Below are positions 1-11,343 of a DNA stretch of 64,000 bases, piece by piece; the stretch's first letter is position 1; each line of letters opens with the position of its first letter. The DNA comes from Hirudo medicinalis (Eukaryota > Annelida > Clitellata > Hirudinida > Hirudinidae), in the NCBI GenBank assembly GCA_011800805.1, contig MPNW01000558.1:74040-138039 (forward strand), in the 5' to 3' direction. The translations under genes and the position numbers were made by a program. Below the pieces are notes generated by a model that was not told the origin of the DNA, made no database searches, and saw only the letters and a list, made by a program, of their open reading frames with translations.

Positions 1-404
1 TGGATCAAATGCAGCCATAGACTCATTTTATTAAATGAAAAAAGTATATATATGTCAAGTTGCTACGGTTTTATGGCAATGTCATTGCCTGGAATTCAAA
101 TAAAATAAAGCCTCTTACAAGAAAATTAATGACTAAAAACCAGAACAAATTGTTTGATATTCTGGCTTGCTCTTGCTCTCTGCCTGTTCTGGATTGTTCT
201 GACAGAAACATTAAATGTCCTGGATGTCCAAACCTGCACATTTATTGCAGCTGTGACATCCAATTTAAGGTTACAGATTAAATTTTTATACCAAATCTTA
301 TAAAACTTTGGATAGAACATTACATTCCATTTTTATTTCTCTTCACTATTGCAATGTCCTTTAAGTGTTTTAGATTTATTATTCTGTAAGTAATTTTTTA
401 CTAG
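1..404. other. No gene recognised
   Basis: AT-rich sequence. Short open frames on both strands lack conserved motifs or matching splice sites. It may be intron of the gene whose exon begins at 405. Confidence 0.4.
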
Positions 405-1512
405 ATTCCTGTACAGGAAAGGGCATTTATAAAAGATCAACGAGGGAAGAGTGGAACCAAGGGTTGTTTTCAAATAGCTGGAATTGATAAGCATGGTAAA
501 CCAATGCCAGTAACAAGTCCAACTCTTCTAGACCCCTTTAACAGTTCCCCAGGCATTCCAGTAATACAGCAATTAAACTCGTCTATAGAATCTATGCAGG
601 GGATAACAAAATACCTTATATTAAATAATGTTTATTTTTCATTTAAACAAACTTTAAAATGTATTTCAGAGTCGGTCTTCTGTTTCATCAGCAGTGATTG
701 AATCCAGATCGGCTTACTGTGGAACAAACCTTCTGTGGAACAAATCATTATTCTAAGTTTTCTCTGGAGGCAGTTCGATATGAGATCTCAGATGAAGCAG
801 CAGCTGCACTTGCAAATGCCCTTCTTCAGGATGTAGGCTATTTGCAGACTCATGGAGTCATAGATCCGAGCAAGATGAAACGAGAGAAAGAGAGAGTCTG
901 TCATTGCCCAGTTGATTAGCAATTATAAACTTTTAAGTGAAGTAACCTTAAAGAGGTACAGAAATTGCACAATAAAAAACAAAAAAATTATGTTTAATGC
1001 AATCAATCAACAATTTCAAGAATTCAAGTCGAGATTAGGGGTCGTCCATTAGTTTATGCCAACAGATTTGATGTAATTTTTGACTCACTCCCATTGTCAA
1101 CAACTTTCAATCTTCTAGAGACCCCCTATCAAAATTGTGTCAAAAAACATCAGCCCACCCTCTTAAGTATTTTGTTTTACAATTTTTAACGGACGGCCCC
1201 TTACAGCGCCCCTTAATTCCGAAAACGTCTGACCATTTCATTAACCTTTAGTCAGAGGCTGCGATGTTTGAGGATACAAATTAATCTGTGAAATTGTTAT
1301 TCAGGTCAAGAGGCGTGGTCTCATCTAGAATATCTTCGCGCGCTTAACACTCTTGCTAAGAAAGTGGTTAAAGAACTACAAAATTTTCATCAAAGACCAA
1401 TATTTTGTAACCCTTTCGGAAATTTGCCTGCAGAGCCAAAAAAGAAGAGAAAGAAGAGCAATAATTGCTTTGATAAACTGAGCAATGAAGCCACGAATTT
1501 TATTTCTATTTA
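405..1512 (+). CDS. 3' part of an unrecognised spliced gene
   Basis: Three exon-like blocks lie in order on the plus strand. Block 1 opens after a TTTTACTAG acceptor at 405 and stays open to about 630 (contains IAGIDKHGKPMPVTSPTLLD). Block 2 lies near 670-900 and contains EISDEAAAALANALLQD and VIDPSKMKREKE. That pattern resembles a family of uncharacterised invertebrate proteins often linked to transposons, although this comparison is from memory. Block 3, about 1306-1512, contains EYLRALNTLAKKVVKELQNF, then a basic PKKKRKKS stretch resembling a nuclear localisation signal, and ends in TAA. Junction phases could not all be reconciled, so the blocks may belong to more than one gene. No function is assigned. 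Confidence 0.35.
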
Positions 1513-2099
1513 ACTGATAAATTGCTTGGATACTGTGAATCTCTTTATGTTCCTCTCAATATGTTTGCGTGAAGGTTCGATTTAAGTCCCAAATCGGGTT
1601 TTGAGGATGTAGAGAAAATGGGGTAAAAACTGAGTGCCTGGGTAAAATGGGAAATCGCTAAAAAAAACACTCAGATCATCAAATCATCCCAGAAGTGATT
1701 GGCTTTGTTATATCATGTGAAAAGATCTTATTTTTGATTGTAAGGTATTTAGGATAATGCCCTAAGAATAAGTGTTACAATATTAGAATAATATTTAGAG
1801 TGCGTTTAAAATTAATTTTAAATATTTAGGCTACAAATAGCCGAAATGACATAGAAATCGATTAAAATTCACCAGGTAAAGATTTAGGAATGCAAATTAC
1901 GTCAAAAATCGCCATTTAATTACGGAATGTAAAACATTAGCTCATCATTAAATCATAAAAACCAAACTTTAGACGAGCGAGACAGGTATATGCAAAGATT
2001 ATGTATTTGAACTCTTCAGAAAATTTTAGAATATATATTAATTATAGTCTAAATCCAATTAAACGCGCCGAAATTTAATTTTGCATATTTAAATACAAA
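1513..2099. other. No gene recognised
   Basis: AT-rich stretch with no coding pattern or repeat that I can identify. Confidence 0.4.
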
Positions 2100-2235
2100 A
2101 AAAATTAAAGACTCCCAAACATTTTCTATAGGATTTAAGTTCAGAGAACACGCTGGCCATTCCATGACACTCACATTTGTTTGCAGGAAGAATGCCATCG
2201 TCTCCCTTGCATTGTATTCGGTGCAAAAGATGGAG
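2100..2235 (-). pseudogene. Tc1/mariner transposase fossil (C-terminal end)
   Basis: On the minus strand the sequence reads VMEWPACSLNLNPIENVWES, matching the hallmark W-P-x-x-S-x-D-x-N-P-I-E-N-x-W block around the third catalytic acid of Tc1/mariner DDE transposases. The preceding residues (FFLQTNVSV) fit the stretch before that block. The usual D before L-N-P is N here. The surrounding 2.1-2.8 kb has stops in every frame, so this is a decayed copy. Confidence 0.6.
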
Positions 2236-5030
2236 TACGTTATTAAGGTAATCGCTTGTGGATATATCGAACAGTTTTATGTAGTTTGATATGTAAGATC
2301 TTATAATGGCTTTCCTACGTTCACCTCGCCCACTCCACCCAAAATTTTGAGGACCCCAGGACCATAGGTGGTGTTAATCCAAATGTGACGGCCTCATCGC
2401 ATTGATTTGTGATATATTTCGTTCCCTTGACTTCCTTGCAAATGTGACATGAAGCTCAAACCACGGACCGACAAGGAATCATCAGGAGTGCTCTCCTCAC
2501 CGAAACTTTGCCTCCAAATTCCTTAAGTTCTCAGGGGGTATCCGCACCAGTTGGTTAGGCGGATGTCCCTTTTGGCTAAATCCCTATTCTAAAGAACCTT
2601 ACTTCCATCATTATATGGCTCATCGATTAAAGACTCGAGGCTTTGTACCCCCTGTCCACAAGCATCCGCTTTGGATGGCCCCTAATGCAAATTGAGCATT
2701 ACATTTTTTGTAGCGACACATTAAACTTATTAAATTATGCTCATCGGTCGCGAACGTAAATCGCATTAAATCTGTAAAGTGAAGAAGTGACGTCACTGTT
2801 GATAATAAACTTAATAAACGGCCCAATCAATTACAATTGTGGGTTGGCGTAACTGAAGCTTTCTATTTTCTTCGACTTACAAATTGTAAATTTAACTAAT
2901 TTTAGGAGACAAGTGTTTATTAAAGATTTTGTTAAACAAGTCAATTGTAAACCATAAATCTTTGTTTGGCTCGACTCCGCGACCCAGCCATATCGCGAGT
3001 TTGTAGAAGACAAGAAAATAAGAATTTTCAAATTCAAATTTTGTGTGTAGTTTCTGTGCGCGCCAATAGAGATGTGCAGTCACTACATAACTATGCATAA
3101 TCGTTTTCATTAAACACTGGTTGGATTATCTCTACTTGATTACTATGCTTGATTTTTAAACATAAATTCTGGATACATACTCCAAAGTTAATGCATATGG
3201 AACCAGGACGAAGACGCCAGTGATGCTTTAATAACCGATCGCAGGCTTATACAATCACTCCGCAGAGCTGGAGTCCGCGAGGATTTTCGCTTTCATCACC
3301 ATCGTGGTAGATCTGACAGTCGTCATCCTCGGCGCGCCGCTTCTTCTCATTCCTCTGGTCGCCATCTCACGAAATATTAGTGGTCTTGAAGTTCTGTTTG
3401 AATACACGCCACTCTAATCATACTCTGAATCGTTATCGTTATCGTTAACGTTATCGTCATCGTTATCGTCATCGTTAACCTCCCGTTTATATTCTCGGGG
3501 TCATTCAAAAAACCGAAACGTTGCTCGGGACATCATAAATTAACAAAAAGTTACAATTATAAAATAACTGAACTTAATTATATTTGTTTTTTAAATAAAT
3601 TTGTTTAATTAGTTCAGTTTATCAATTTTTAAACAGTTTTTGTTAACTTTGAGATCATCCCTATATCCGAAAAAACATCAATATACCAACAACCGGCTAT
3701 ATCTGATTATTTAAATTTTATTACCCGGCTGCTTATACATTTATGAATAAAATGTTGGATTGCAACTAACTAATGAAATAATCATAAAATATAATATTAT
3801 ATTATGGTTTTTGTGTTGCCAACATAATTTTCGATCTTGTGTATCACCGTCACTAATTCACGAAGGTCCAGTCAAATTACGCAAAGCGAAATGTTAATTC
3901 AAAAATCCACGCTATACAGCATAATATAGAATAATGTGAGAATAGAATGAGCCTAAATTGGTTTAATTCTGAAAAGGTTTGATGTGAAATCAAGAACCGG
4001 CAGCTAGGCTTTTTATCATTGGATTTTCTTAACCGGCTAGCCTTAACCAAATCCAGTACTTCCAATTTTGAGGCTTTTCAAGTTGTTGATAAGGTTGAAA
4101 CCTGTTTATGTTTACCATTAAAAAAAGTATTTTTCTTAAATTTTACAAAGTCAAATTTTCATAAAATTCATCAACTTTTTGTTGTTTTGTCTTGAAGTCA
4201 TATTGAGATATTTTCGATGAAGAGCATATAAGCCACTAGTATCAAGCATCATTACCAATTACGATTCATTATCATTACGATGAATCTAATCAAAAGCTTT
4301 TTCGAAATCTCTGTTTCAACGTTTTCACTAAATATTTTTTCTGTATCATATCGAAATATTCAGCTCCTTTATCGTTCTTGTGCAAATCAAACAATTAACA
4401 ATTTCCAAAGTAAAAAGAAAGATTATATTCTTTGTTTAGTTTACGAAACTGTAAAATGTCCACCAAGTGATAAAATAAAATATTTAAATTTTAATTTATT
4501 CCGATTTAACAGCTGACACTGAATCCGCACAGGAGTCCAACGGCAAGTCCTGAAATAATATCTAACCGGGATATTATTTTTTACATTATTCTCGAGTCTT
4601 AATTCCACGTGATATTTTTTTCTGAAAATATTCGTTTTAAAAACTTTTGTCCTTCAAATAGGACTGTATTTCATTTATTATTTTAATGACATTCTTGACT
4701 TTTTACATTGAGTGCTTTCGATCAACCAGTGCACGATTAACAATGTTGTTAATCACTCTCAGGATTATAATAGTTTCAAACTTCGTCGCAGTAAATTTTC
4801 AACACTGTCGACTTCTTTGTGCAATAGTATTGTCGAGCATAGCCACGGTGGGGGCAATTGCCTGCCAGTTTGTCCCTCGATATTTTTCTAAATCCGTATA
4901 ATTCTTAAATAATTTAATGATCATAATACAACTCCGGTAAATTAGGAAAGCTTTCGACATCAATATTTATTACATATTATAAGTTTCAATAACTAAATGA
5001 CAGGCGTAATTACATTTCTTAGATCGGAAC
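2236..5030. other. No supported gene; minor repeat and exon-like stretch
   Basis: Mostly AT-rich non-coding sequence. At 3198-3380 a plus-strand frame stays open for about 60 codons and is rich in Arg/His (TDRRLIQSLRRAGVRED), ending in TAG; it could be an orphan terminal exon but has no recognised relative. At about 3425-3480 there is a short CGTTAT/CGTCAT hexanucleotide array. Small open frames near 4280 and 4686 lack support. Confidence 0.3.
3427..3480. repeat. CGTTAT/CGTCAT hexamer array
   Basis: About eight imperfect copies of a hexamer alternating CGTTAT and CGTCAT. It is a simple tandem repeat with no other function visible. Confidence 0.7.
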
Positions 5031-5031
5031 A

Positions 5032-5078
5032 GGCAGCCCATCAGCGGGAGCATATTCCTTCGGGCTGCCCTTTTTTTT
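5032..5078 (+). repeat. Perfect 8-bp inverted repeat followed by a T-run
   Basis: GGCAGCCC at 5032-5039 and GGGCTGCC at 5062-5069 form a GC-rich stem with a 22-nt loop in very AT-rich surroundings, followed immediately by a T-run. In a eukaryote this could be a Pol III-type transcript end or the tail of a mobile element. The role is unknown. Confidence 0.4.
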
Positions 5079-5279
5079 ACAACATATGTGATTTTTTTTC
5101 GTAAAAAAAAGTCTCTGCTTTCCACAAAAGTCTTAACTCATCAAACGTCTCCCGCTCTAATGCAATCAGACGTGACTTTGACTTCAGCTGTACTTCGAAT
5201 TACATATAATCCACAAATTACCATTGCAATCTGTGCAGGCCAATGCTTTATTTATTTTTTTTTGTGAAATGCGTTCAAA

Positions 5280-6478
5280 TTGTGTCAGTGGTCCAACGAG
5301 CCCTTGAGTTTATGGGTTAAAGAAATAAATGAAATAATTGATATCCACTCACGATCAGCTAAAAGTTTTGTGGATATTGACGATGGCTCAAATTGTACCA
5401 TGCCTCCTCGCACCAGCAACAAACTCGAAAAAATCATTTTCACTCCTGATCGCATTTATCAGACATTTCGAAATCTCAAACCCTTTCTCTCATCTGGACC
5501 TGATGGTGTTACAAATAGTAGCCTTAAAAATTGTGCTGCTAGACTTTCCTTACCATTCTTTCAAATTTTCAATCTTTCTTTCAATATGCATGAGATATTA
5601 ATTGGAGCTCAGCTTATATCACTCCTATCCACAAAAAAGGTGCCACATCTGATCCAGGAAATTACAGACCAATATCACTCACATCTTCTTGTTGTCGTGC
5701 AATGGAACAAGGAATCAATAAAGACATTCTGAATTACCTTCAGGCAAACAACCTTATATCTCCTGATCAACATGGTTTTCTGAATATGAGGTAAACATGC
5801 ACAAACCTGGTTGAGTGTACCAATGACTGGTCAACTTCAACGCCAAAGCACTGACGTCATATACTTTGAATTCAAAAATGCCTTTGACTCAGTGTCTTAC
5901 CAAAAATTACTGACGAAACTTCTGGCTTATGGCATTTCTGACAACCTGTTTTCCTGGATAAGGGCGTTCCAGTCAAATATAACTCAAGCCTCATGGCCAA
6001 TTGTCCAATTGGGCTATACTTTTCCTTACATTTACAGACAACTCTGTCAAATATAAATTATTCGCCAGTCTGGAGCTCCCATAGAAAGCAGCTCATTAAG
6101 AAGATTGAACGTGTCCAAAAATTTTTCACAAAAACCATTCCAGGATTGCGAACACTACCTTACAAGAGCAGACTTCAGAAACTCGGACTCAAGACCCTCG
6201 AACATCGACGCCTCATCCACGATTTATGCCTCTGCTACAAAATAGTGCACAGCTTCACTCACTGCATCATTCCGGAATTCCCCGTTTTCATATCATCTCG
6301 CATATGTAGTCATACGCCAAGAAAAATGCTCCACTATTCACAGCCTCCATATCTTCGTCAATCGAATCGTAAAACCCTGGAACTCTCTGCCCCAGATATC
6401 ATCAGCTCTTCAACCCATACTATATTCCAGGCTTGCTTACTCAACCCATACTCAGACGATAAAAAGACAATATCTTAA
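5280..6478 (+). pseudogene. Non-LTR retrotransposon (CR1/L2/Jockey-like) RT remnant
   Basis: Fragments of a LINE reverse transcriptase appear in order but in different frames. First is SSGPDGVTNSSLKN, the SxGPDG motif. A shifted frame then carries the N-Y-R-P-I-S-L-T motif, followed by NLISPDQHGF. At 5811-6056 comes the VIYFEFKNAFDSVSY block, where the catalytic D-F-x-K-A-F-D motif has E for the first D. At 5993-6478 comes the C-terminal end with RVQKFFTKTIPGL and LEHRRLIHDLCLCYKIVH, typical of CR1/L2/Jockey-type elements. The palm region with the YADD box is deleted between 6056 and 6080. Several frameshifts make it dead. Confidence 0.8.
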
Positions 6479-6866
6479 GATAAAATTCTTCACAAATTGT
6501 AATAATATTGCAATCGACAAAAATATTCCACGATTTAATTTGTTTACTCCCTTCTGAAATATTTGTTTCTTCCACAAAAACAAAGAATGGTGATGTTTAG
6601 TGAAGAGATATCGTCATAATCACGAATTGTCACGGAGTTGTCCACGATACACAACGAATTATCAGCTTCATCGCTCTGAATGGGAAAAACGCGGCTTAAT
6701 TTCAAATGAATACTAACGACGTTTTCACGAAAAACTTCACTTAATTAGCATAAGCAGACACGGGTTGAGACAAAGTAAATAGACATTTAAGCCGAACTCT
6801 GAATTCTTAGAAAAATCTATGTTTACTTTGTTGAATCATTGCTATTCTAATTAAATCAGAACTTAT
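6479..6866. other. No gene recognised
   Basis: AT-rich flank between the LINE remnant and the promoter of the first peptide gene. Confidence 0.4.
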
Positions 6867-6867
6867 T

Positions 6868-6875
6868 TATAAAAG
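6868..6875 (+). promoter_or_regulatory. Candidate TATA box of first cationic-peptide gene
   Basis: TATAAAAG lies 436 bp upstream of the ATG at 7304. A short 5' UTR exon near 6900-6930 followed by an intron ending at the TTATTCAG acceptor (about 7288) would connect it to the coding exon. The initiation site is not shown by the sequence. Confidence 0.4.
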
Positions 6876-7303
6876 CGAGCTGATTCAATCTTTGAGATAT
6901 CTTTGGTCATTCAAGTAGCTTTGGACAAGTGGTGAATATATTTTAATTTGTTCATTTCAATTTCTAGTTTTGCAAACATGCTTCGTATTTACGTACCTTA
7001 TGACTTCGTGACGTCACTCGTTGATGGTCGTTAGTGGATGTTACATATTTTTTAATAACTCGGTTTTAGATTGCACGGAAGCAGTTTTATTTCTGATCGC
7101 CTCATTATAATAATAATTTAACAGTAATAAATACATTAATTATTTAATTTTAATTATTTATTGCGATATTGCTTCGGCTTGAAATCGTTCTGCAACCAAT
7201 CCTAACCAACACATTTTAATTTCATTATTTATTTTTATTAAGAAAATTAATTTTCTAAACAGCAAATAAATATGGCCAATTATTCAGGTGATAGGCTTAG
7301 AAA

Positions 7304-7492
7304 ATGAGGCTGATTGTGCTGATCGCTGTCATGGTTTCTCTCATGCTCATCATCGAGGGACCAACTGAAGTTGATGGCTTCAAAAAAATTGGAAGAAAAA
7401 TCAAGAAAGGTTTAAAAAAAGTAGGGAAAGTTATTGAGAAAGGTGCAAAGAAGTTGTTGGAGAATGGCATAACATACAGAAAATCGTTTTGA
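7304..7492 (+). CDS. Secreted lysine-rich amphipathic peptide 1
   Basis: 62-residue peptide in one coding exon. Residues 1-25 form a signal peptide (MRLIVLIAVMVSLMLIIEG core, cleavage probably after the V-D-G around residue 24-25). The remaining roughly 37 residues hold 12 Lys and 2 Arg against 2 Glu, with hydrophobic residues spaced every three to four positions, as expected for a cationic amphipathic helix. There is no cysteine and no acidic propeptide. The overall design is cecropin-like, but I do not recognise the family. An antimicrobial or membrane-lytic role is inferred from composition only. A second, diverged copy lies 1.85 kb downstream on the same strand. The start is supported by the leader shared between both copies. 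AATAAA-type polyadenylation signals lie near 7679. Confidence 0.75.
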   Translation: MRLIVLIAVMVSLMLIIEGPTEVDGFKKIGRKIKKGLKKVGKVIEKGAKKLLENGITYRKSF

Positions 7493-7499
7493 AAAAGTG

Positions 7500-9340
7500 G
7501 ACATCGTTATGCTTTCGACTTTTTGTCTTTTGAATGAACATTTAATTGCTACTTAAAAATAATTTCATTAAAAACCATCAATTTTACAAATTGTCTCTAA
7601 ATTGTGATTTTTGGTTTGGTCTTATTAAAATGTCAATGTCAACTTATTTGCGCAATTTAATTTTGTACGATCTGTTTAAATAAAATAAAAAAAACGTGGG
7701 AAACAAGTGTGATTTGTCAAACAATTTGCAAGAATAGAAACGAAATGAGGTCAATAGAAAATGAAATCATGTCACTTCGCATTTAGCCTTATTTCGTTAG
7801 AGAGCTTGTGTAACAAATCAGCAATTATTAGATTCAGTTTTTGAGAAGTGATATAATGTAATGTTTTCAATCATTCAGGAATCAAACTTATGATGAAAAT
7901 TTATATTTTCGAGTTTGAAAATAATCGCACACTTTTAAGCAGGATGTTGGCTAAGCTTAAAACGTTACTCAGCTAATTGTGGAAAAATTTCTTCTTTTTA
8001 AAGTGAAGAGGCATAAATTGATTCACTTTTTATATTTTCATCCATAATTTCACTTTATGAGTTCCATCGTTGACATAAATTAGATCTGAATGTCTACTTT
8101 TATGAGTCTTCCTCGTTCATTTTCGAAAAGAATTATTATAAAAGTTTTCATTAAGCCTAAAGTTTCAGGGTAATTTCTCCTTTGGGAGAATATAATTTAG
8201 GTCATTATTAAATATGGGATACTGACGTGTTGTCGACTACATTTTAGTCTCAGGTTATTATTTATCAATACACGCTGAGAGAATAACCATATCAGTGCCA
8301 TTACAACCGATTGTTCGGAGATTTATTCAGTAATTATTCGGTTTCCAAGGAGGTTTCATTATCTGGTGATGCCACTGATTCCCTTGAAATCTCGAAGACT
8401 TGTTATTAAGCATTGTTAATAGCTTGTTATTCAAAGGCTTCACTGGTGGTTAGTCAGCTATTCATCTTTATTTCTTGGCCAGTGTGTTTGAAGTCGTCAT
8501 CCACTCAGATGAGTGAGAGTTTGATCTTTACACCGCTATACCGGAAATATTTTCTTAATTAGGCTACTCAATAAATATGCGAATAATTTTACACAATGAA
8601 AAACTTCAAGCAGTTCCTAAAGTTTGGCCACTCCACGTATGATATTAATATTACTAATTATTTGTGAGGCCTCGAACAAACAGAATTTATCGCTCGACAA
8701 CAAAACTAGTCATGTGTTAAAATAAATAAATAAAACGTGAATAATGAATTAATATTTATCTACGGGGTTTAAGATTAAGCTGAACTTATTTTCTTGGCAT
8801 TTATCGTGGTTATGTAGTGGTTCACTGATGGTCTTCGAAGAGGAATCATCACAAGTGGAGAAGGTTTTGATTGAATTAAATTTATTTTAAATTCCCATAA
8901 ATATTCTTCCAATGAAACACAATTAATTGCAGCATCCTCGTATTAATAACTGGTGAACGACGCAAGATAATCTGATTAGTGAAGGCTCAAAACTCATTTG
9001 GCAGAAGGATGTTGCAAAATATCTCTTGCATCGTTTATAATGATCTTTCTGTTTCGAGAAATGGCTTTCTGCTCGAAAAGGGTTCCAGCACGAATTACAG
9101 TGTTCAGTGGTAAGCAGTTTTGATTTTCTCGAAGCTAATGAAAATAATGCAGAGAAATATCAAGGAAATCAATATATTCTGCTACCAATAATAATGAGTG
9201 CATGAGTGTATATACATATTTAGAATAAGAGATATGAAGTTGTGATAATTTATTTACAAATTTCTGATTAATACTTAATTAAACTGATTAAAACTCATTT
9301 TCATGTCTAATGTTTCCCGTAGCCGCTTATAACAACATAG
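7500..9340. other. Intergenic region between the two peptide genes
   Basis: AT-rich sequence with no coding pattern. A GTAAGC donor-like site at 9111 and a CATAG acceptor just upstream of 9344 could bound a 5' UTR intron of the second peptide gene. Confidence 0.35.
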
Positions 9341-9343
9341 AAG

Positions 9344-9550
9344 ATGAAGTTGATTGTGCTGCTTGCAGTCGTAGTTACTCTCATGCTCATCTTTGGGAGA
9401 CCAAATGAAGTTGATTCTTTCAGCCTCAGAAAAACATTAAAGAAAGCTGGACGGAAAATTGAAAAGGGCGCCAAAAAAGTCGGAAAACTCGCAGAAAAAG
9501 GTGTTAAGTTGGCGTTGGAGAAAGGAGTCACTTACAAGTGGAACTTCTAA
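9344..9550 (+). CDS. Secreted lysine-rich amphipathic peptide 2
   Basis: 68-residue paralogue of the peptide gene at 7304. The leaders align closely (M-x-L-I-V-L-x-A-V, L-M-L-I, P-x-E-V-D) and both mature parts contain EKGAKK and end in G-[IV]-T-Y followed by four residues finishing in F. The mature part, from about residue 26, has 12 Lys and 2 Arg against 3 Glu, with repeated K-K-x-G-x-K units predicting one long amphipathic helix. It is about six residues longer than copy 1. The coding sequence has no visible intron. Function as an antimicrobial or cytolytic peptide is inferred, not shown. Confidence 0.75.
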   Translation: MKLIVLLAVVVTLMLIFGRPNEVDSFSLRKTLKKAGRKIEKGAKKVGKLAEKGVKLALEKGVTYKWNF

Positions 9551-9755
9551 TAATAACTCCTTACTCGTGCATAATTTGGAAAAACTAAATTAGAGATAGG
9601 GGAGTTGTAGAACCTGACATCCATCTTCGTTATCTTCATAGCAATTATTTTTTTAGCTTAGTATTATTTGTCGGATTATTCAAAAATATTTTTTGGAATT
9701 GAAATTATAATTTGGAATCTTGAAATCTATCTGGTTGTGATTGGAAATAATAATT

Positions 9756-9836
9756 TACACGATGTGATCAATAATTTACATAATATGATTAATGATTTAC
9801 ATAATATGAATAATGATTTACATAATAAGACAGTAA
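9756..9836 (+). repeat. 24-nt minisatellite
   Basis: Four imperfect copies of a 24-nt unit built around ATGATTTACATAATATGA. The open frame across it (repeating N-x-L-H-N-M) follows from the repeat being a multiple of three and is not taken as a gene. Confidence 0.7.
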
Positions 9837-10080
9837 GAATCAAACCCTCTCCATACAACAAAGGAAATCAAATATTCGTGAGAAACTGACTTCGAAGAAC
9901 AATTAAAAAATTAAATAAAGATTGGTAAAGGTACATCAGCACTTAATTTTATTAAGTTTGTTATATTAGATGAAGACAATAGGCGTTAATAACTTCTTGT
10001 CGTAATAGATACGGGTTGTATTTTAACAGCCATAAACCAAACGTGTTTATTTAACGTTTCAAATGTTAATCAACCTCTTC

Positions 10081-11343
10081 TTAACAACCCTCCTTCTCTT
10101 CTTCGTAACAACCCCTAAAATTAAAGTAATGCTTATATCTCTGTGATGACGTTTTTGAAATTGGATACATAGTTTCATCGGCTTTCTCCCAATTTTCTAT
10201 GCTTTCAATGAGCCAATCAATGTTTACAAAAGCAAGGCTGGTGTCTTCAATAATGTTCTCATATTCCCTGAATTGTTCTATTAAAACGATATGAGTGGTT
10301 TTATCTGGACCTCCATCTACCCTGCTTGTCTGAACTGTGGCCCCATAACTCACTGCCAATCTATATAACCAACTGTCTTTCATGTTTTTAAACATTACAT
10401 CTTTAAATAAAATTTTGCACCCATTAAGAACTCTTCTCTTTCTCTGGGAAATAATAGTCTTGAGATGTAAGTGGCCACTGCGGAAAAGTTCCGGATTTGT
10501 TTCATATTGTTTGTAAAATGAATCATGCATTTCCATAAGAACATTTTCCAAACGAGGGAGGTAGTCATCAGTCTCCTCCTGAATAATATCAGTTGGCTCT
10601 TCTTTCTTGCCTTCTGTCTTTAATGAGGCAAGTTCATAAAAGTAACGTTTGACGCGAATCAAGTTTGGTGATGATTGCCACACATTTTCATTGTCATCGA
10701 TGATGCAAACCATATTGTCACCAGCTGGAAACATATGCTTAAGATTGCAAAATTTGTGCTTTTTGCAAATACTATCTTCTATCGACTGTATTCTGTTCTG
10801 AAAATAAGTTTTTACAGGATCCAAATGTTTCGTAATGTTATTTGCATAAATTCTGTTTCCAAAAGTAAAGATATGGAGTTCGTAAAACTTTGAAATGTTA
10901 TTTAAAAATTGGGAAAGGTAAGGACGAGATTTTACATAAAAATATTTTGTAAAACCTTTGAAGTGAAATGAACTTTTCAAGGTTTTCGGTTCGTCGTGAT
11001 TTATGCTATGGATTATAGTTTCATCAAGATCAACAATTAAGACCAGTTTGTGGCTCAATAAAAGATTGTCCATGTGCAATTTTCCAAGATAATCCGGAGT
11101 AGAAGAAGACACTAAAGAAGGTTGAAAGCCGAGCGTCTTCTCAAAAAAATTATTGTAAATTCGTTTGTCATCAGGCACCAAGCATCCATCGGTTGTATTT
11201 AGATTATCGTTCACAGGATTTGAATTTGAAGTGGTGGTAGTGGTTATGCAACCATAGCGAAGTTCCCCGTTCAATTCACTGGTAACTCCAGGAGTGGAGT
11301 CGATGAAAACTGCCTCAAGCATGTTGTTGGACTCCATTCTCAT
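10081..11343 (-). CDS. FCP1-like phosphatase with BRCT domain, single exon
   Basis: 420-residue protein related to FCP1/CTDP1, the nuclear phosphatase that removes phosphates from the RNA polymerase II C-terminal domain. The NIF/FCPH catalytic domain spans about residues 90-235. The motif VLIVDLDETI carries the two catalytic aspartates (D105, D107), and IIDDNENVW carries the acid pair at 216-217. A BRCT domain follows at about 302-397 (DSWLYRLAVSYGATVQTS, VNIDWLIESIENW). Animal FCP1 proteins are much longer and normally intron-rich. This one is short and intronless among multi-exon neighbours, suggesting a retrocopy that kept its reading frame. All active-site residues I can check are intact. 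An inverted, decayed copy lies at 12919-13556. Confidence 0.85.
   Translation of the reverse strand: MRMESNNMLEAVFIDSTPGVTSELNGELRYGCITTTTTSNSNPVNDNLNTTDGCLVPDDKRIYNNFFEKTLGFQPSLVSSSTPDYLGKLHMDNLLLSHKLVLIVDLDETIIHSINHDEPKTLKSSFHFKGFTKYFYVKSRPYLSQFLNNISKFYELHIFTFGNRIYANNITKHLDPVKTYFQNRIQSIEDSICKKHKFCNLKHMFPAGDNMVCIIDDNENVWQSSPNLIRVKRYFYELASLKTEGKKEEPTDIIQEETDDYLPRLENVLMEMHDSFYKQYETNPELFRSGHLHLKTIISQRKRRVLNGCKILFKDVMFKNMKDSWLYRLAVSYGATVQTSRVDGGPDKTTHIVLIEQFREYENIIEDTSLAFVNIDWLIESIENWEKADETMYPISKTSSQRYKHYFNFRGCYEEEKEGC

Noticed and set aside
4686..4901. 71-residue hydrophobic open frame as a third secreted peptide
   Set aside because: It lacks the leader shared by the two lysine-rich peptide genes and has no lysine-rich mature part.
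5032..5078. Bacterial-type intrinsic terminator or contamination
   Set aside because: All surrounding sequence is eukaryotic. The hairpin is kept only as a structural oddity.
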